A stretch of 64,000 bases of DNA from Saprolegnia diclina VS20 (lineage: Eukaryota > Oomycota > Saprolegniomycetes > Saprolegniales > Saprolegniaceae). The stretch is from positions 133,448 to 197,447 of the forward strand of contig NW_008246136.1 of the NCBI RefSeq assembly GCF_000281045.1. The letters run 5' to 3'. The position numbers and the translations under genes were made by a program. Shown in pieces: positions 41,987 to 52,862 of this stretch. Each line of letters opens with the position of its first letter. Position 1 is the first letter of the stretch. The notes under the pieces were generated by a model that did no database searches, was not told where the DNA came from, and saw only the letters and a list, made by a program, of their open reading frames with translations.

Positions 41987-44637
41987 ATGTACCTCCAGCA
42001 CGAGATGTACACGTTCACGTCACGGTCCGTGGCCGAGCCCGAGACGCCGGTCCCGCTTCTCGCGCGGGGCAGCATGGCGGCCATGCGCGCGCGCTTCCAG
42101 CTCGATGGTATTCCATGTCTTTCCCAGTTTGCACTTTGCCGTATGATCCAATCTAGTTGTGCTCGAGCACGTGCACATTTCGCACCACGTGCAGCTCACA
42201 GACAAGGAGCTTCGCATCACGTTCCAGCGCGATGCCAAGCACATCAACTCGGACCCTGCGATTTGGAAGAACAACATGGCCGAGTTCCGACAAGTTGTCG
42301 GGCTCCAGTCGACGCTCACACGCGCGGACAGGTCGTCGTCGTCGTCCGCGACCACGTTTGAGCCCAAGCTGTACCACTTCATCGTCACCTCGGTATGTGC
42401 AATGGAGACTTCGATTGCTGTTGCTGACAAACCAAGCTTAGCTGCCGTCGCAGACCCAAGTCGCTCACTTTGAGCTCGACATTGCGCTGTACCTGAACAA
42501 GTCGCTCACCTTGTCGCTGCCAGCGCTTCCGTCATCCAAAGAACCCTCGGCCCGCCTCTCGCTCAACATCAAGTGCCACATCGTTGACCGCAACAACAAT
42601 CCCACAAAGAAGCAGCGGGCTGACACGGCCACCGCGGCTGACCTTCGCGGCTCGACACGCCTTGTGCGAGATCCCTTTACGGATGGCCCATTGCGCCATT
42701 CCAAGGCGCCACCATCGCTTGTGCGGTCCAGCACCCTTACCGACTCGTCGTCGACGATGGTATGACGTCATCGTCCTCAAATCATTGCTGACGCAGACAA
42801 CGTGATTAGAACAACGGAGGAATTCAAGACACATTTAGCGAGTACTCGGACGACGGCCACGCGTCCATTGAGCGCCTCACGCGGGTGTGCACCTCGTTGC
42901 CGAATTTCATAGTCAACGGCTCTGTAGCAACTTGAGGGCCAGCAACGCAAGGTTAAGAAGCTCCAGGCATCCCTGACACTCGCCGAGAAAAAGATGGATG
43001 GCCTACAGTTCGAGCTCGACGAACTTCAAGTGCGCGAAGACGGCGAGACGCAGCATGGTCTCCAACTACGGACGTGGAACCTCACGCTGCTTCAAGAGTT
43101 TGAGATTCTCAAGCTCCAATTGGTGCAAGACGCTATTGCAACCGCCGGCTCGCTCGAGCCTGCGTACGATCACATCCACAAGATCCACGAATTGACTCGC
43201 GCCGCCTACGTATTTGAACCAGAGACCACGATCGACGAGATTCGCAGTACGAGACGCACCGTCGATCAGAGCTGACTGTCTCCGTCTAGATGACTCGCTC
43301 GAGGACGACGACGACGAGGATGAAAGCGAGTTTGGCAAGCACTCGCTGAGCTCGAGTCACCGTGAGATCGACTCCAACTTTAACTTTGACCCTGAAGTCG
43401 AGTGGAGCGGAGGGTCCCCAAAGAACGACGACTCGATCGTGCTGGAAGAGATGAGCTTTACGACGTTAGCTCACGATCCACCGCCGTTCGCGCCTTGTGT
43501 GCTAGCCGAGGACGGCAACCACGTCCTCATCGACGAGTTGCGCAACGTCTTGAAGCGCAACCAGCGCCTGCAGCAAACGACAGAGTTTTTGCTCGTCGCA
43601 CTCCAGCCAGCAGGCTCAACGGGAGATGCGCCACTGCCAGACCCAATCCCAGTCGCAGTGCCAGCGCTCCCGAAAGAACTCGACCCGCTCGGCCTTGTAT
43701 TGGACCGCGACCTGGACTTGAACGTGCGCCTCAAGCAGCTCCAGGATGAAAACGCAAAGTTGCGCGCAGATCTCGAACAACTCCAAACCCAAATGCAGCT
43801 GCAGCAAGGCCTTGGTCGACTGAACGCGGTCATTGCCGAAAAGAACGATCTCGCTGCCAAAGTCAAGTCGCTCGAAGCCGCGCTCGCCTCCGCACCCTCT
43901 CCCGAGGCGTTCCAGAAGCTCGAGACCAACCTCGTGTCAGCACTGACTACGGTGCGTTGATTTGATCCATCTCAACATTTCTCATGTCACGACAGGTCGC
44001 GACGCTGGAGAAGCGCGCCCAGGAGCTCGAGCGGTGTCCGCCACCGACGCCAACTCCTACGCCAGCGGCACACTCGCATCATGTACCAGCGAGCCCTGTG
44101 CGCTCGGAAATGGCCACCGAGTCTATGAAGCACATGCAAACGCTCAAGCAAGGTACGTGTACAATGCAGCTTGATATTGTCTTGATACAATTCGTTGCTA
44201 TCAACATAGAAAATCTCGCCATGAAGTTTCGGCTCACCACGCTGGAGCCGCTCCAAGAAAAATACGAGATTGCAGAGAAGGAGCGCAAGCGACTGAGCTT
44301 GCGATTGCAGCAGTTCGTGGCCGACGACAGCACGGACGCGGTCGGACCGCGGTCCCGGCAAAATACGATGGACAAAACCCACGACGACGTGCGCCCGGAC
44401 GCCCTCACGCGCCAGCGCATGGCCGGCATGGACATGCAGATCAACGTGCTCAACGAGCTCCACCGGACGCAGACGATGCAGATCCAGCACATGGAGGAAG
44501 ACTACGCCAAGGTGCGCGCCGACTTTGTGGCCCACATGAAAGAGATGCAAGACGCGATGGCGGCACTCGCCAAAGAGCACACGCTGCTGCAAACACCCGA
44601 GGGTCGCCGCGCCGCGCTCGCGCACCCGCTCGCGTAA
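41987..44637 (+). CDS. NT-type C2 domain and coiled-coil protein
   Basis: A gene with about eight introns, roughly 750 residues. The start at 41987 gives MYLQHEMYTFTSRSVAEPET, then PVPLLARGSM. The first third looks like an N-terminal C2 (NT-C2, EEIG/EHBP-like) domain: VLEHVHISHHVQLTDKELRI, PAIWKNNMAEFRQVVGL, VAHFELDIALYLNK and ARLSLNIKCHIVDRN. A Ser/Arg linker follows, then long coiled coils: LEGQQRKVKKLQASLTLAEK, MDGLQFELDELQVRE, LRADLEQLQTQMQLQQGLGR and ATLEKRAQELERC. An acidic patch (DDSLEDDDDEDESEF) lies mid-protein. The last exon (EKERKRLSLRLQQFVAD to LAHPLA) is again coiled coil. Such proteins tether membranes or cytoskeleton. The NT-C2 assignment is by pattern and moderately sure. Confidence 0.65.
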
Positions 44638-45318
44638 AAGCTCTTGTAGTATGTCCCTGGTGGCAAAGGTCGTGTAGAGAAAAGTTGACGTAGAATTAAA
44701 TACTGATAGATAGATGGAGCGAGGGACAATGGAAGGACCTCGACTTTTGTACAATTATTGTAGTTGCTGCGGGTAGAGAATGCCTCGATAGCCCAGCCAT
44801 CGATCCTTGCGCTAGCCACGTTGATTTGCTGAATTGCATTGCATGACGCGCGTGTTGGCGGAGGACTGAAGGCGGGGTACCCAGGATGCCAGCACGGAAT
44901 CGTACAGTGTACGATCCCTTCTCTGCGCGCTGAAAGATGCCAATGCACTGCAGTTCAATAAGATAGAATTTCCGCAGTCAGACTAGCCTCGTTGGGCCTT
45001 CTCTATCATGTTGAAGCTGACGTTGACAATGGCTTTTGAAGTGGGGTCTGCCTTGGAGAGGTTTCCTTCTCGTCCTCAGCCCACGATGGTCACGCTTGAA
45101 TTTCGGCGGGATTCAGCTCACTTTTTTGTCGCACGCTGTATTGTCCCGTTTTACCCACACGCCTCTTTTGGGACAAACCAAGCACGCCATATCTTTTGTG
45201 CTCAAATTTGGTATGTTATCCGGATAATAGTATATCCCAGTTACTGATAGGGACAAACCGTTGTGAGCTCCAGCACATGTCGCAGCGGCCTCTGCCAAGC
45301 CGCCTCAGCCGCAGAGGA
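44638..45318. other. Intergenic
   Basis: No gene is seen. A 12-bp palindrome, TTATCCGGATAA, lies at 45216-45227, about 100 bp upstream of the metacaspase Inr. Confidence 0.4.
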
Positions 45319-45325
45319 CCATTTC
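45319..45325 (+). promoter_or_regulatory. Oomycete Inr motif
   Basis: CCATTTC fits YCAYTYY, 28 bp upstream of the metacaspase start codon at 45354. Confidence 0.5.
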
Positions 45326-45353
45326 CGCATCTGCCGCCAAGCTACCAGCCACC

Positions 45354-46604
45354 ATGTCGTCGTTCTTCTCGAGCCTCTCGAACCTCACCAAGCATGTCGA
45401 ACCGGAGCACCTCGAGAAGGTCGAGAAGTATGGCAACCAGCTGATCGACCAGCACATGGGCAACAACAGCACCAAGGAGGTGAACTCGACGGCGGCGCCG
45501 CCGGCCGACGCCTGGGTAGGCGTGCAGTGGTTGTCTGAACGCAGTCTCATCGTGGCGTAGCACCACCAGGAATACCACAATGCGTCGAGCACGAAGAAGG
45601 CGCTCTTCATCGGCATCAACTACTACAACACCGAAGCAGAGCTCCGCGGTACGTCGACTTGCGATCGGGTTCTTGTCGGCTAACGCGAATATATCTAGGC
45701 TGCGTGAAGGACGTCGAGAATCTCTCGAACTTTGTCCATGAAAAGTGCGGCTTCCCCACCAACACGATGCGCAAGCTCACGGACGACGGCAACGGCTACG
45801 CCCTCCCGACGCGCGCCAACATCCTCTCGGGCATGCGCTGGCTCGTGCAGGGCGCCAAGGCCGGCGACTCGCTCTTCTTTCACTTTAGCGGCCACGGCTC
45901 GCAGGAAGAGGACGCAAGTACGTTGACAACTCAATGTGCTTCACCGGTTGGTCTCACGGGGACGTTTAGATGGTGATGAGGCCGATGGCATGGACGAGAC
46001 CATTTGCCCTGTTGACTACGCCACGGCGGGCATGATCTCGGACGACGAGATGCACGCCCTTCTCTGCGCGCCGTTGCCCGCTGGTGTCAAGCTCACGGCG
46101 ATCTTTGACTGCTGCCACTCGGGCTCAGCGCTCGACCTTCCGTTCACGTACACGATCGACGGCAACTTGCAGATCCACGAGCAGGACAACCGCCTCGTCG
46201 CGGTCAAGAAGTTCTTCCGCGCCGGCCTTGATTTCCTCCGCGGCGATACGCAGGCCGCCAAGCGCGGCATCCAGGACGCGTACAACTCGTTCTCGGCGCC
46301 CGCCGCGCCGGCGTCCGCAGGCCCCGTGGCTGAAAAGTCCATCAAGGAAAAGACCACCTTGGGCGACGTCGTCCTCTTCTCGGGCTGCATGGACACGCAG
46401 ACGTCGGCGGACGCGGTCATTGATGGCACGGCCACCGGCGCCATGTCGTATGCGTTCATCTCGGCGTTCGAAGAGCACTCGATGGACATCACGTACAAAG
46501 ATCTCCTCCGCGCGCTCCGTGGCTTCATGCTTTCCAAGTACTCGCAGATCCCGCAGCTCTCGGCGGGCCGCGCCATGAGCATGGACGTCAAGTTTTCGCT
46601 GTAA
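45354..46604 (+). CDS. Type I-like metacaspase
   Basis: A caspase-fold Cys protease cleaving after Arg/Lys, about 365 residues in four exons. The N-terminus (MSSFFSSLSNLTKHVEPEHL) is a short helical lead without the zinc finger or long Pro-rich prodomain of plant type I enzymes. The p20 domain contains KKALFIGINYYNTEAELRGC, GDSLFFHFSGHGSQ with the catalytic His (about residue 149), and LTAIFDCCHSGS with the catalytic Cys (about residue 205). The acidic DGDEADGMDETICPVDY segment is the usual lead into the Ca2+ and substrate site. A linker of about 70 residues separates this from the p10 part (DVVLFSGCMDTQTSADA, then TGAMSYAFISAF). The end is SMDVKFSL. Cytosolic; stress and cell-death or proteostasis roles are known in the family. 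Confidence 0.93.
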
Positions 46605-48356
46605 ATTCTGAATCTAAGTGAGTGTTCCTCGATGCATTGAAACCAATATACGCGCTGCAGATAAGCCGTTATAATAAACTCACGCCGCGACCATCTGTGA
46701 GCGAGAGCGGACCGGGGAGGCGAGGTTCCAGTCGGCAGGGCACAGGCCATGATGCCGGATGCGCACGATCCGTCGCAGCCAATCTGGTCGGAAAGATCTT
46801 GTGGCCACCGGAGAATCGCTGCCGTTGGCTTGTAAAAGTGATCGGGATCAGGGTCGTGCATATGACGTGGCGAGCTCGCTGCCATGAAACGCGGCCTCAG
46901 CGCACTCGTCCAGCCCCCGCGTTCTACTCCAAGCGCGATCCTGTCGCGACATGGAAGCAGTGTAAGGTATGCGATGCCTCAGCGTGTACGAAGGATCGCT
47001 GCTGCTGCTGCAAAGTGCTGCTGAGGTCGCATTTTTCAGTACACTTCCACGGTTCACGGGTGCCAAGAACCTACGTCGCTTGCAACCACGTTTCGGAGTC
47101 AGATACAGGCCCCCACATACCATATTAGCCTCCATAGATATGCTCCATAGCTTCCTTTTCACGTCCGAAGCTCGTCGTTCCCACGGACATCCATCGAGCA
47201 CAGGTTGCAAGCGGCGTGGGAACCAAGTAGGGAATAGATTATTTAACGTAGAATTCCCGGTAGTAGTTTGGCCCCTGTCGTCCACCAAAGTTTCGCTCGC
47301 CGAAAGTGAAGAGGGCAAGTGACTGCGGGAGCTGACTGCGGGGGCTTGTCTCTGGATTTGAAGATAGACCAACATTCTCGCATGACGTGGCAAGAGGATG
47401 GGAGCCTGTAGCTTTTATGCCGCGCGTTCGGCTGCAAGTGATGTGCAAAACGTAGAGCACGCTAGCTTTACCCAAGAGTTGCCGAGAGCACATCGCCGCC
47501 GAGAGCGCCGAGGAGACGACCGAGTCTGCTCTCTAGATCGCTCCACGAGGCGCTGATCGTCGAGGACGATGGCGACTGCATCACGCGCGCCGCCAAGAAG
47601 ATGTGCGATACGAACAAGATACTTGGCCAAGTGCAAGGTGGATGCAACGCCAAACCCACCCAAGAGCGACGTGAGAATTCAATTCGCACCCGGAAAAACC
47701 ACATAGATTCACGCCCGCGGCAATAAGTCCACTAAATGCACGCAACTTACCGCTACCGTTGGGTTTGCGTAACGAGTCACGAGGGCCTCCGTAGATGGCG
47801 CGAACGCAGCAAAGAGGGCCTCGCTACTACGGACCAGGGTAGCATATCGCAATTTGTAACTCGAGCAAGTCGGAGGCACCGCAGATGGTGCCCGACGCGT
47901 CTGTTGCCGGGCTGGTTGCCGGGTGCCATCGACGTCACGCGATGGCGCTGCCTCTAGCATCGCAGCGCGTACCATCGTGACGGCGATCGATCACGGACAG
48001 TCTTGTGGTTGGGTGGATTTAGCAGCTGGCCACGTCGATAGAATCCAGCAGCGGAATGTAGCACGTGGGAAACAGCGTCACGCGCCGAACGCGCTGGCGT
48101 CACTCGACTGGCGTCGCGGCAACTGCCGAATTGCTATGCTAGCGCCCATGGGGCGGGAGCTGTCGAGTATGCTTGAAGATCGGCACCAAAGAGTTGGCGC
48201 GGCCCGATACGTCAACGTTGAGTTTGCGCCAAACGCCGCGTGATGCGCCGACGCCACCGCCGCCGTTGGCAAATCAGAAGGGCGCATTCGGGCACGAAAC
48301 CGGATCCGGATACGCAACGCCTTTTTCGTCGAAAGATGCAAGTTGAAGACTTTGGG
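46605..48356. other. Intergenic, possible gene fragments
   Basis: No supported gene over 1.75 kb. A plus-strand open stretch at about 47470-47720 (including LHEALIVEDDGDCITRAAKK) looks protein-like but has no start, partner exon or recognisable domain; it may be a remnant. Confidence 0.4.
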
Positions 48357-48363
48357 TCATTTC
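48357..48363 (+). promoter_or_regulatory. Oomycete Inr motif
   Basis: TCATTTC matches YCAYTYY, 12 bp upstream of the malate dehydrogenase start codon at 48376. Confidence 0.55.
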
Positions 48364-48375
48364 CAAGTTTGCACC

Positions 48376-49448
48376 ATGCCTGCCACCACTGTCGTTGTCT
48401 CCGGCGCCGCCGGCCAAGTCGGCTACTCGCTCCTCCCGCAGCTCTGCGGCGGCCACGTCCTCGGCGCCAACACGCGCATCAACCTCCGCCTCCTCGACAT
48501 TCCCCAGTCGCTCGAGGTCATGGAGGGCGTCAAGATGGAGCTCCTCGACTGCGCGTACGACCTTGTCGATGGTACGCACGCTCGCTCGCATGGACATGAC
48601 AACTGATGATGAGGATGGTAGAAATTACGCTCACGACGGACGCCGAGGTTGCGTTCAAGGGCGCCAACATTGCGATCCTCCTTGGTGGTTTCCCGCGCAA
48701 GGTGGGCATGGAGCGCAAGGACCTCATCGCCAAGAACACGGCCATCTTCAAGGTCCAGGGCGAGGCCATCGAGAAGGTGGCGGACCGCGACATCAAGGTG
48801 CTCGTGGTCGCCAACCCGGCCAACACCAACTGCCTCGTGTGCATGCGCCACGCGCCGAGCATCCCGACTAAGAACTTTTCGGCCCTCATGCGCCTCGACC
48901 ACGAGCGCATGCGCTCGCTCCTCACGGTCAAGATCAACGAGGCGTGCGGGGCCAACACTGTCACCTCGACGCAGGTGCAGAACTGCATTATTTGGGGCAA
49001 CCACTCGGCGACGCAGGTCCCGGACGCGTCGTACGTGACGATCAACAAGGACGGCGAGGCCAAGCCGCTCTCGGCGTACTACAACGACCAGGACTGGCTC
49101 CACGGCTCGCTCATGAAGGACGTGCAGCAGCGAGGCGCCGCTATCATCAAGGCACGCAAGCTCTCGTCGGCGCTCTCGGTGGCCTCGGCCATCAAGGGCC
49201 ACATGCAGGCGTGGCTCTACGGCTCGACCGAGGTGGTCTCGATGGGTATCCTCTCGAACGGCAACAAGCACGGCGTGCCGGAGAACCTCATCTTTTCGTT
49301 CCCGATGCGCTGCCACGGCGACGGCCAGGTGACGATTGACGAGACGATGACCATCTCGCCCGCCGTTGAGAAGCTCATCAAGACGACGACGGACGAGCTC
49401 CTCAGCGAGAAGGCCGACGCCGCTTCGATCCTCGGCATGACGTTGTAA
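48376..49448 (+). CDS. MDH1: Cytosolic-type malate dehydrogenase
   Basis: NAD-dependent oxidation of malate to oxaloacetate. It is a two-exon gene of about 335 residues; an intron of about 50-55 bp follows [10 protein letters not shown]. The NAD site is [18 protein letters not shown]; the substrate loop is [17 protein letters not shown] (usually GAFPRKEGMERKDLL); [11 protein letters not shown] follows; [10 protein letters not shown] carries the substrate Arg/Asp; and [13 protein letters not shown] holds the catalytic His. The C-terminal half ([20 protein letters not shown], then [12 protein letters not shown]) is of the cytosolic/chloroplast NADP-like group, not the mitochondrial group. There is no targeting peptide, so it is cytosolic. 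The start at 48376 has a good context (ACCATGCC) and an Inr 12 bp upstream; an in-frame ATG at 48343 lies before the Inr and is rejected. Confidence 0.96.
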
Positions 49449-49863
49449 GTCGTTTGTTTCCATTTTTGACACGAACTGCTTCCACGTCCCATTTTCACAT
49501 AACTATAAACAATACGCAAGTCTGCCACCGTACACTTTGTTGCAAAATGAGGATCATTCACAGAGTACGAATGTATACGAGAGATTAGTACAAGTCTAGA
49601 TTCGAGCGAATAGCTGACGCCGATAGAAGATTCATTATGTAACTCTCCTCCCCTTGGGAGAATGGAAGATTTGGACCGACAGCTTCGGCTACGTATGTAT
49701 AAGTTGCAACATAGCAGCAACTCGGTCACGGTATTCTCAAGCTCTGGACGAAAAGAGCTCGGGATCGAATCTGCGATGTCGAGAAACACGCAACCACGTG
49801 GCAAAGCCAGGCGCCAAGTTGACGTCGACGGCAGCCATACAGTTGCAAACCTCGCAAAACAAC
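49449..49863. other. Intergenic
   Basis: No gene is seen between the malate dehydrogenase and the small membrane protein. The frame of the latter is open upstream to 49654 without protein character. Confidence 0.4.
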
Positions 49864-50259
49864 ATGGCGCTACCCGTAATGACGACGCTCATGGTCGTCG
49901 TGTGGCGCGACTGGTGGACGCTACTGATTCTACCAGCGCTTGCGTTCGCTCTCGAGGTACCGCTGCTCCCACCGTCGTGGTGCCGTCGACTCGAGCGCCA
50001 GTGCTTGACGCCCGGCGGTGGCACAGGTCCGTGCGATCCCGACCGCACTCTGTCGCAAGTCAAACTCACACTGCTGTATTTGGACGTCGCCTTGTTCGTG
50101 CTTTCGGAAGTCGCTGCGTACCTGGCGCCCGCGTCGTTGGCGCCAAAGGCATTCTGTGGCCTTGGCTTGACGCTCCTTGCGTCGCTCGGCCACATGGACG
50201 GCTTTCACCTTGGAACAGCCCACAACGCGTCGCTGCGCCACGACCAAAGTGTGGATTGA
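49864..50259 (+). CDS. Small multi-span membrane protein, unrecognised
   Basis: A 131-residue single-exon candidate. The start at 49864 (MALPVMTTLMVVVWRDWWTL) is chosen because the hydrophobic region begins there. Helices: about 7-30 (ending LLILPALAFALEVPLLPP), about 68-88 (LTLLYLDVALFVLSEVAAYL) and about 92-112 (LAPKAFCGLGLTLLASLG). Between helices 1 and 2 lies a Cys-containing loop (WCRRLERQCLTPGGGTGPCD). The C-terminus is short and polar. No family is recognised. Codon use is GC-rich like that of true genes here, but support rests on the hydrophobic pattern only. Confidence 0.5.
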   Translation: MALPVMTTLMVVVWRDWWTLLILPALAFALEVPLLPPSWCRRLERQCLTPGGGTGPCDPDRTLSQVKLTLLYLDVALFVLSEVAAYLAPASLAPKAFCGLGLTLLASLGHMDGFHLGTAHNASLRHDQSVD

Positions 50260-50345
50260 AGCCACCAATATCCCAACTATCCAACTAGGATCGAGACAAC
50301 AAGGTAGCAAAAAAAAATCTGGAAGTGTGTTGATTAAAGCGTGTC

Positions 50346-51655
50346 TTAGCAGCTACGTTGCCGGCCGAGTAGTGACACGCATCCAGATGATGTGCGCGGG
50401 AATGTCACTGCGGCTGAGGCGGTTGCTGAAAAGACTCGTAAGCGGCAGACGGAGCGCCTTGCGGCCCGCGAGAGCGCACGACGGTCGTTAATGGTTTGCG
50501 CTGCTAGCGCAGCGGCCACCATCTGGCGTGCCTTGGTCATGCTGCGCGTCTCCATTCTTCTCGGCCTGATGCTGTCGGCAGTCCCGTCCGCGTTCGTAGC
50601 CACCGCGACGTTATCGGCGGACGCAGATGGGCCGTGCGCGCTCGCGTCCTCGGCCACCTTGCGGGGTTCGTCGCGTTGCAAGCCCGGAACGAGAGCTTCA
50701 TGCCCTGCGTTACCGAGCTCACGCACACGACGATCACCGTGGCTACCGGCCCGTTTGAGCCGTCGATGTCGCCAACGACGAGACGGTGTCTCGAGACCGA
50801 GGCGAGCTCGATGTCGTCAAGTCGGCGAGGGTACGCGCTTCGATGGGCAAAATCGACTGCAAGGTCCCGGCGGGATTGTCCAGCGCCGGCAGAGTTTTGG
50901 CGTCCTAGAGCACGAGTAAAACGACAGCGTTCTTGCATTCGACAAGCTATCTGCGCTGCCGTCTCTTGTGCCTTGCGCTTCTGGCTCTTCGCGGTTGTGG
51001 CCGCCGTGGGTTGCCCCGTCGGGTCCGCGCTTGCCGGTGCCTAGAAGTCAACGGTTAAGCACGTCGAGGACAACCGTTAGGCTACCTCGAGTTCATGGAC
51101 GCCGACAAGGCCGCATTCACCGACCCTTCTGCGTGCGCCTCGCAGTTGCCAGCAGGGCCGCGACGTGCGTCCTTGCGCGCCTTCGCCATGAAGCGTGTCT
51201 CCGCCATGGTTGAAATTGAACATGGGATGCGTCCTAGACGTTGCATGAGCTTGTGTTTCGGCAAGCGAACGTGAATTGGTTTACCTGCGCAAGTCGGTGC
51301 TCGCGTCTTGGACCGGGCGCGTGGCGACGAAGCCAACGTCGTTTCGCTGTTGGCGACCAGCAGCAGGTGCGCGATGGACCGCAGCTACCGTTGGCTCGTG
51401 TTGTCGAGGCAGTCGCCGGGCGGACGGAGCCAATTTTGGAAGCGCGACGCTGTGCAACAAGGTGGGCGATCGAATCTCTTGACGACGTTGGAGACCTACA
51501 AAGCCATAGTTCATATCGATGTCGCTCATAAAGTCACCGACCTTGCGCGCTGCTGCCTTATGCTGGCGTTCTTCGCTCATCGGTTCTGCAATCGAACCGC
51601 GTCCTCGTCCAGCACCTACACGAGTAACGTTAGAATGGTTCAATGGCGTCGACAT
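50346..51655 (-). CDS. Unrecognised multi-exon basic protein
   Basis: A probable gene assembled from several minus-strand exons with GT/AG borders. Exon 1 starts at 51655 with MSTPLNHSNVTRVGAGRGRG and includes MSEERQHKAAARKVGDF. Later exons include TMAETRFMAKARKDARRGPA, KSQKRKAQETAAQIACRMQE, AKTLPALDNPAGTLQSILPI and GLQRDEPRKVAEDASAHGP, then RPRRMETRSMTKARQMVAAA. The product would be basic and low-complexity with short helical stretches, perhaps nuclear. No domain is recognised. The second exon's frame is uncertain, and several open stretches exist on the other strand, so the model could be partly wrong. Confidence 0.4.
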
Positions 51656-52862
51656 TCGCTTCCAAACGACCTTGGGTGCTGGCGCTTGCCGCTATGTTTG
51701 GTGTCCGCTGCTTTGGCATCGCCTTGGGGGGTGGAAGCAGAATGACACGACTTCTTGAAGAAAGAACACGCCAACCCTAACCCGTCTTTTCTTTTCCTGC
51801 ATTCCGATTGGCTACAGCTACATCGTATCGCGCTTCTCCGACTGCCACGACGTGCGGCGGGGCTGCCTCTATCAATATCACGCATATCGAAGTACGCAGG
51901 CTTGTAATACAAAAGCTGATTGATGGCCCAATTCACAGCTGTGCATCTCGAGAAANNNNNNNNNNNNNNNNNNNNNNNNNNNNNNNNNNNNNNNNNNNNN
52001 NNNNNNNNNNNNNNNNNNNNNNNNNNNNNNNNNNNNNNNNNNNNNNNNNNNNNNNNNNNNNNNNNNNNNNNNNNNNNNNNNNNNNNNNNNNNNNNNNNNN
52101 NNNNNNNNNNNNNNNNNNNNNNNNNNNNNNNNNNNNNNNNNNNNNNNNNNNNNNNNNNNNNNNNNNNNNNNNNNNNNNNNNNNNNNNNNNNNNNNNNNNN
52201 NNNNNNNNNNNNNNNNNCGTCAGTAGCTCCGTGAACGATGGAAGACTCGAGAGAGGTTTTGTGAATGTGCCGACTAAGTGTTCGTGGGTGCGCAATAAAT
52301 AAAAGGCGAACAGTTCGTTTGAGTCTCATTCAAAGCTTATGGATTCTGCACTCTGCCCAGCCTTGGGTCGTTCCATGCAGAGAATCGAGGCCAGTGAGTG
52401 AAACGCAGCCAACACGAGACATCGAACGAGTCTTTAGCTTTCGGTTTCTTGTACGTGCACAAGTTGTGGTTTGTCCAAGCTCTTCCTACGACCACACTAT
52501 CCAATCCCGTGTTTCTCTGCAAGATCGTCATACACCGGTGTACGGTATTTTAGCCCCACAGAATGCGATAGAATTTTTCTGTACACCGGTGTACAATGAA
52601 GACGTTGTCACGCACATGAATGCACTTCACTTAACAAACAAAACGTCTTTGCAAGCCTCCTAAAACCGCGTCAATCGCCATGCAATCTGTGTCAATGCAA
52701 ATACTGCATTCATTGCTACTTCTTGAGTGCTTGTTGTATGCCTTAAACGCGCAGCAAGCCAGCTCACCGGTGGACGGTGGGCGTCTTGAGAGGCGTGTTT
52801 TTATCCGCGTCCTGGCGAGACATTTTGGGGATGCCATAATTTGCCAGTGAAACGAGCGAGCC
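51656..52862. other. Intergenic with assembly gap
   Basis: No gene is seen. Includes the N run 51956-52217. Near 52527-52600 the sequence ACACCGGTGTAC occurs twice (TACACCGGTGTACGG and GTACACCGGTGTACAA), each a near-perfect palindrome around ACCGGT. Confidence 0.45.
51956..52217. other. Assembly gap (Ns)
   Basis: A run of 262 unknown bases in an intergenic stretch. Confidence 1.

Noticed and set aside
46848-47393. Minus-strand open frame of 181 codons
   Set aside because: Composition is not like that of the real genes, no domain is seen, and there is no paralogue in the window.
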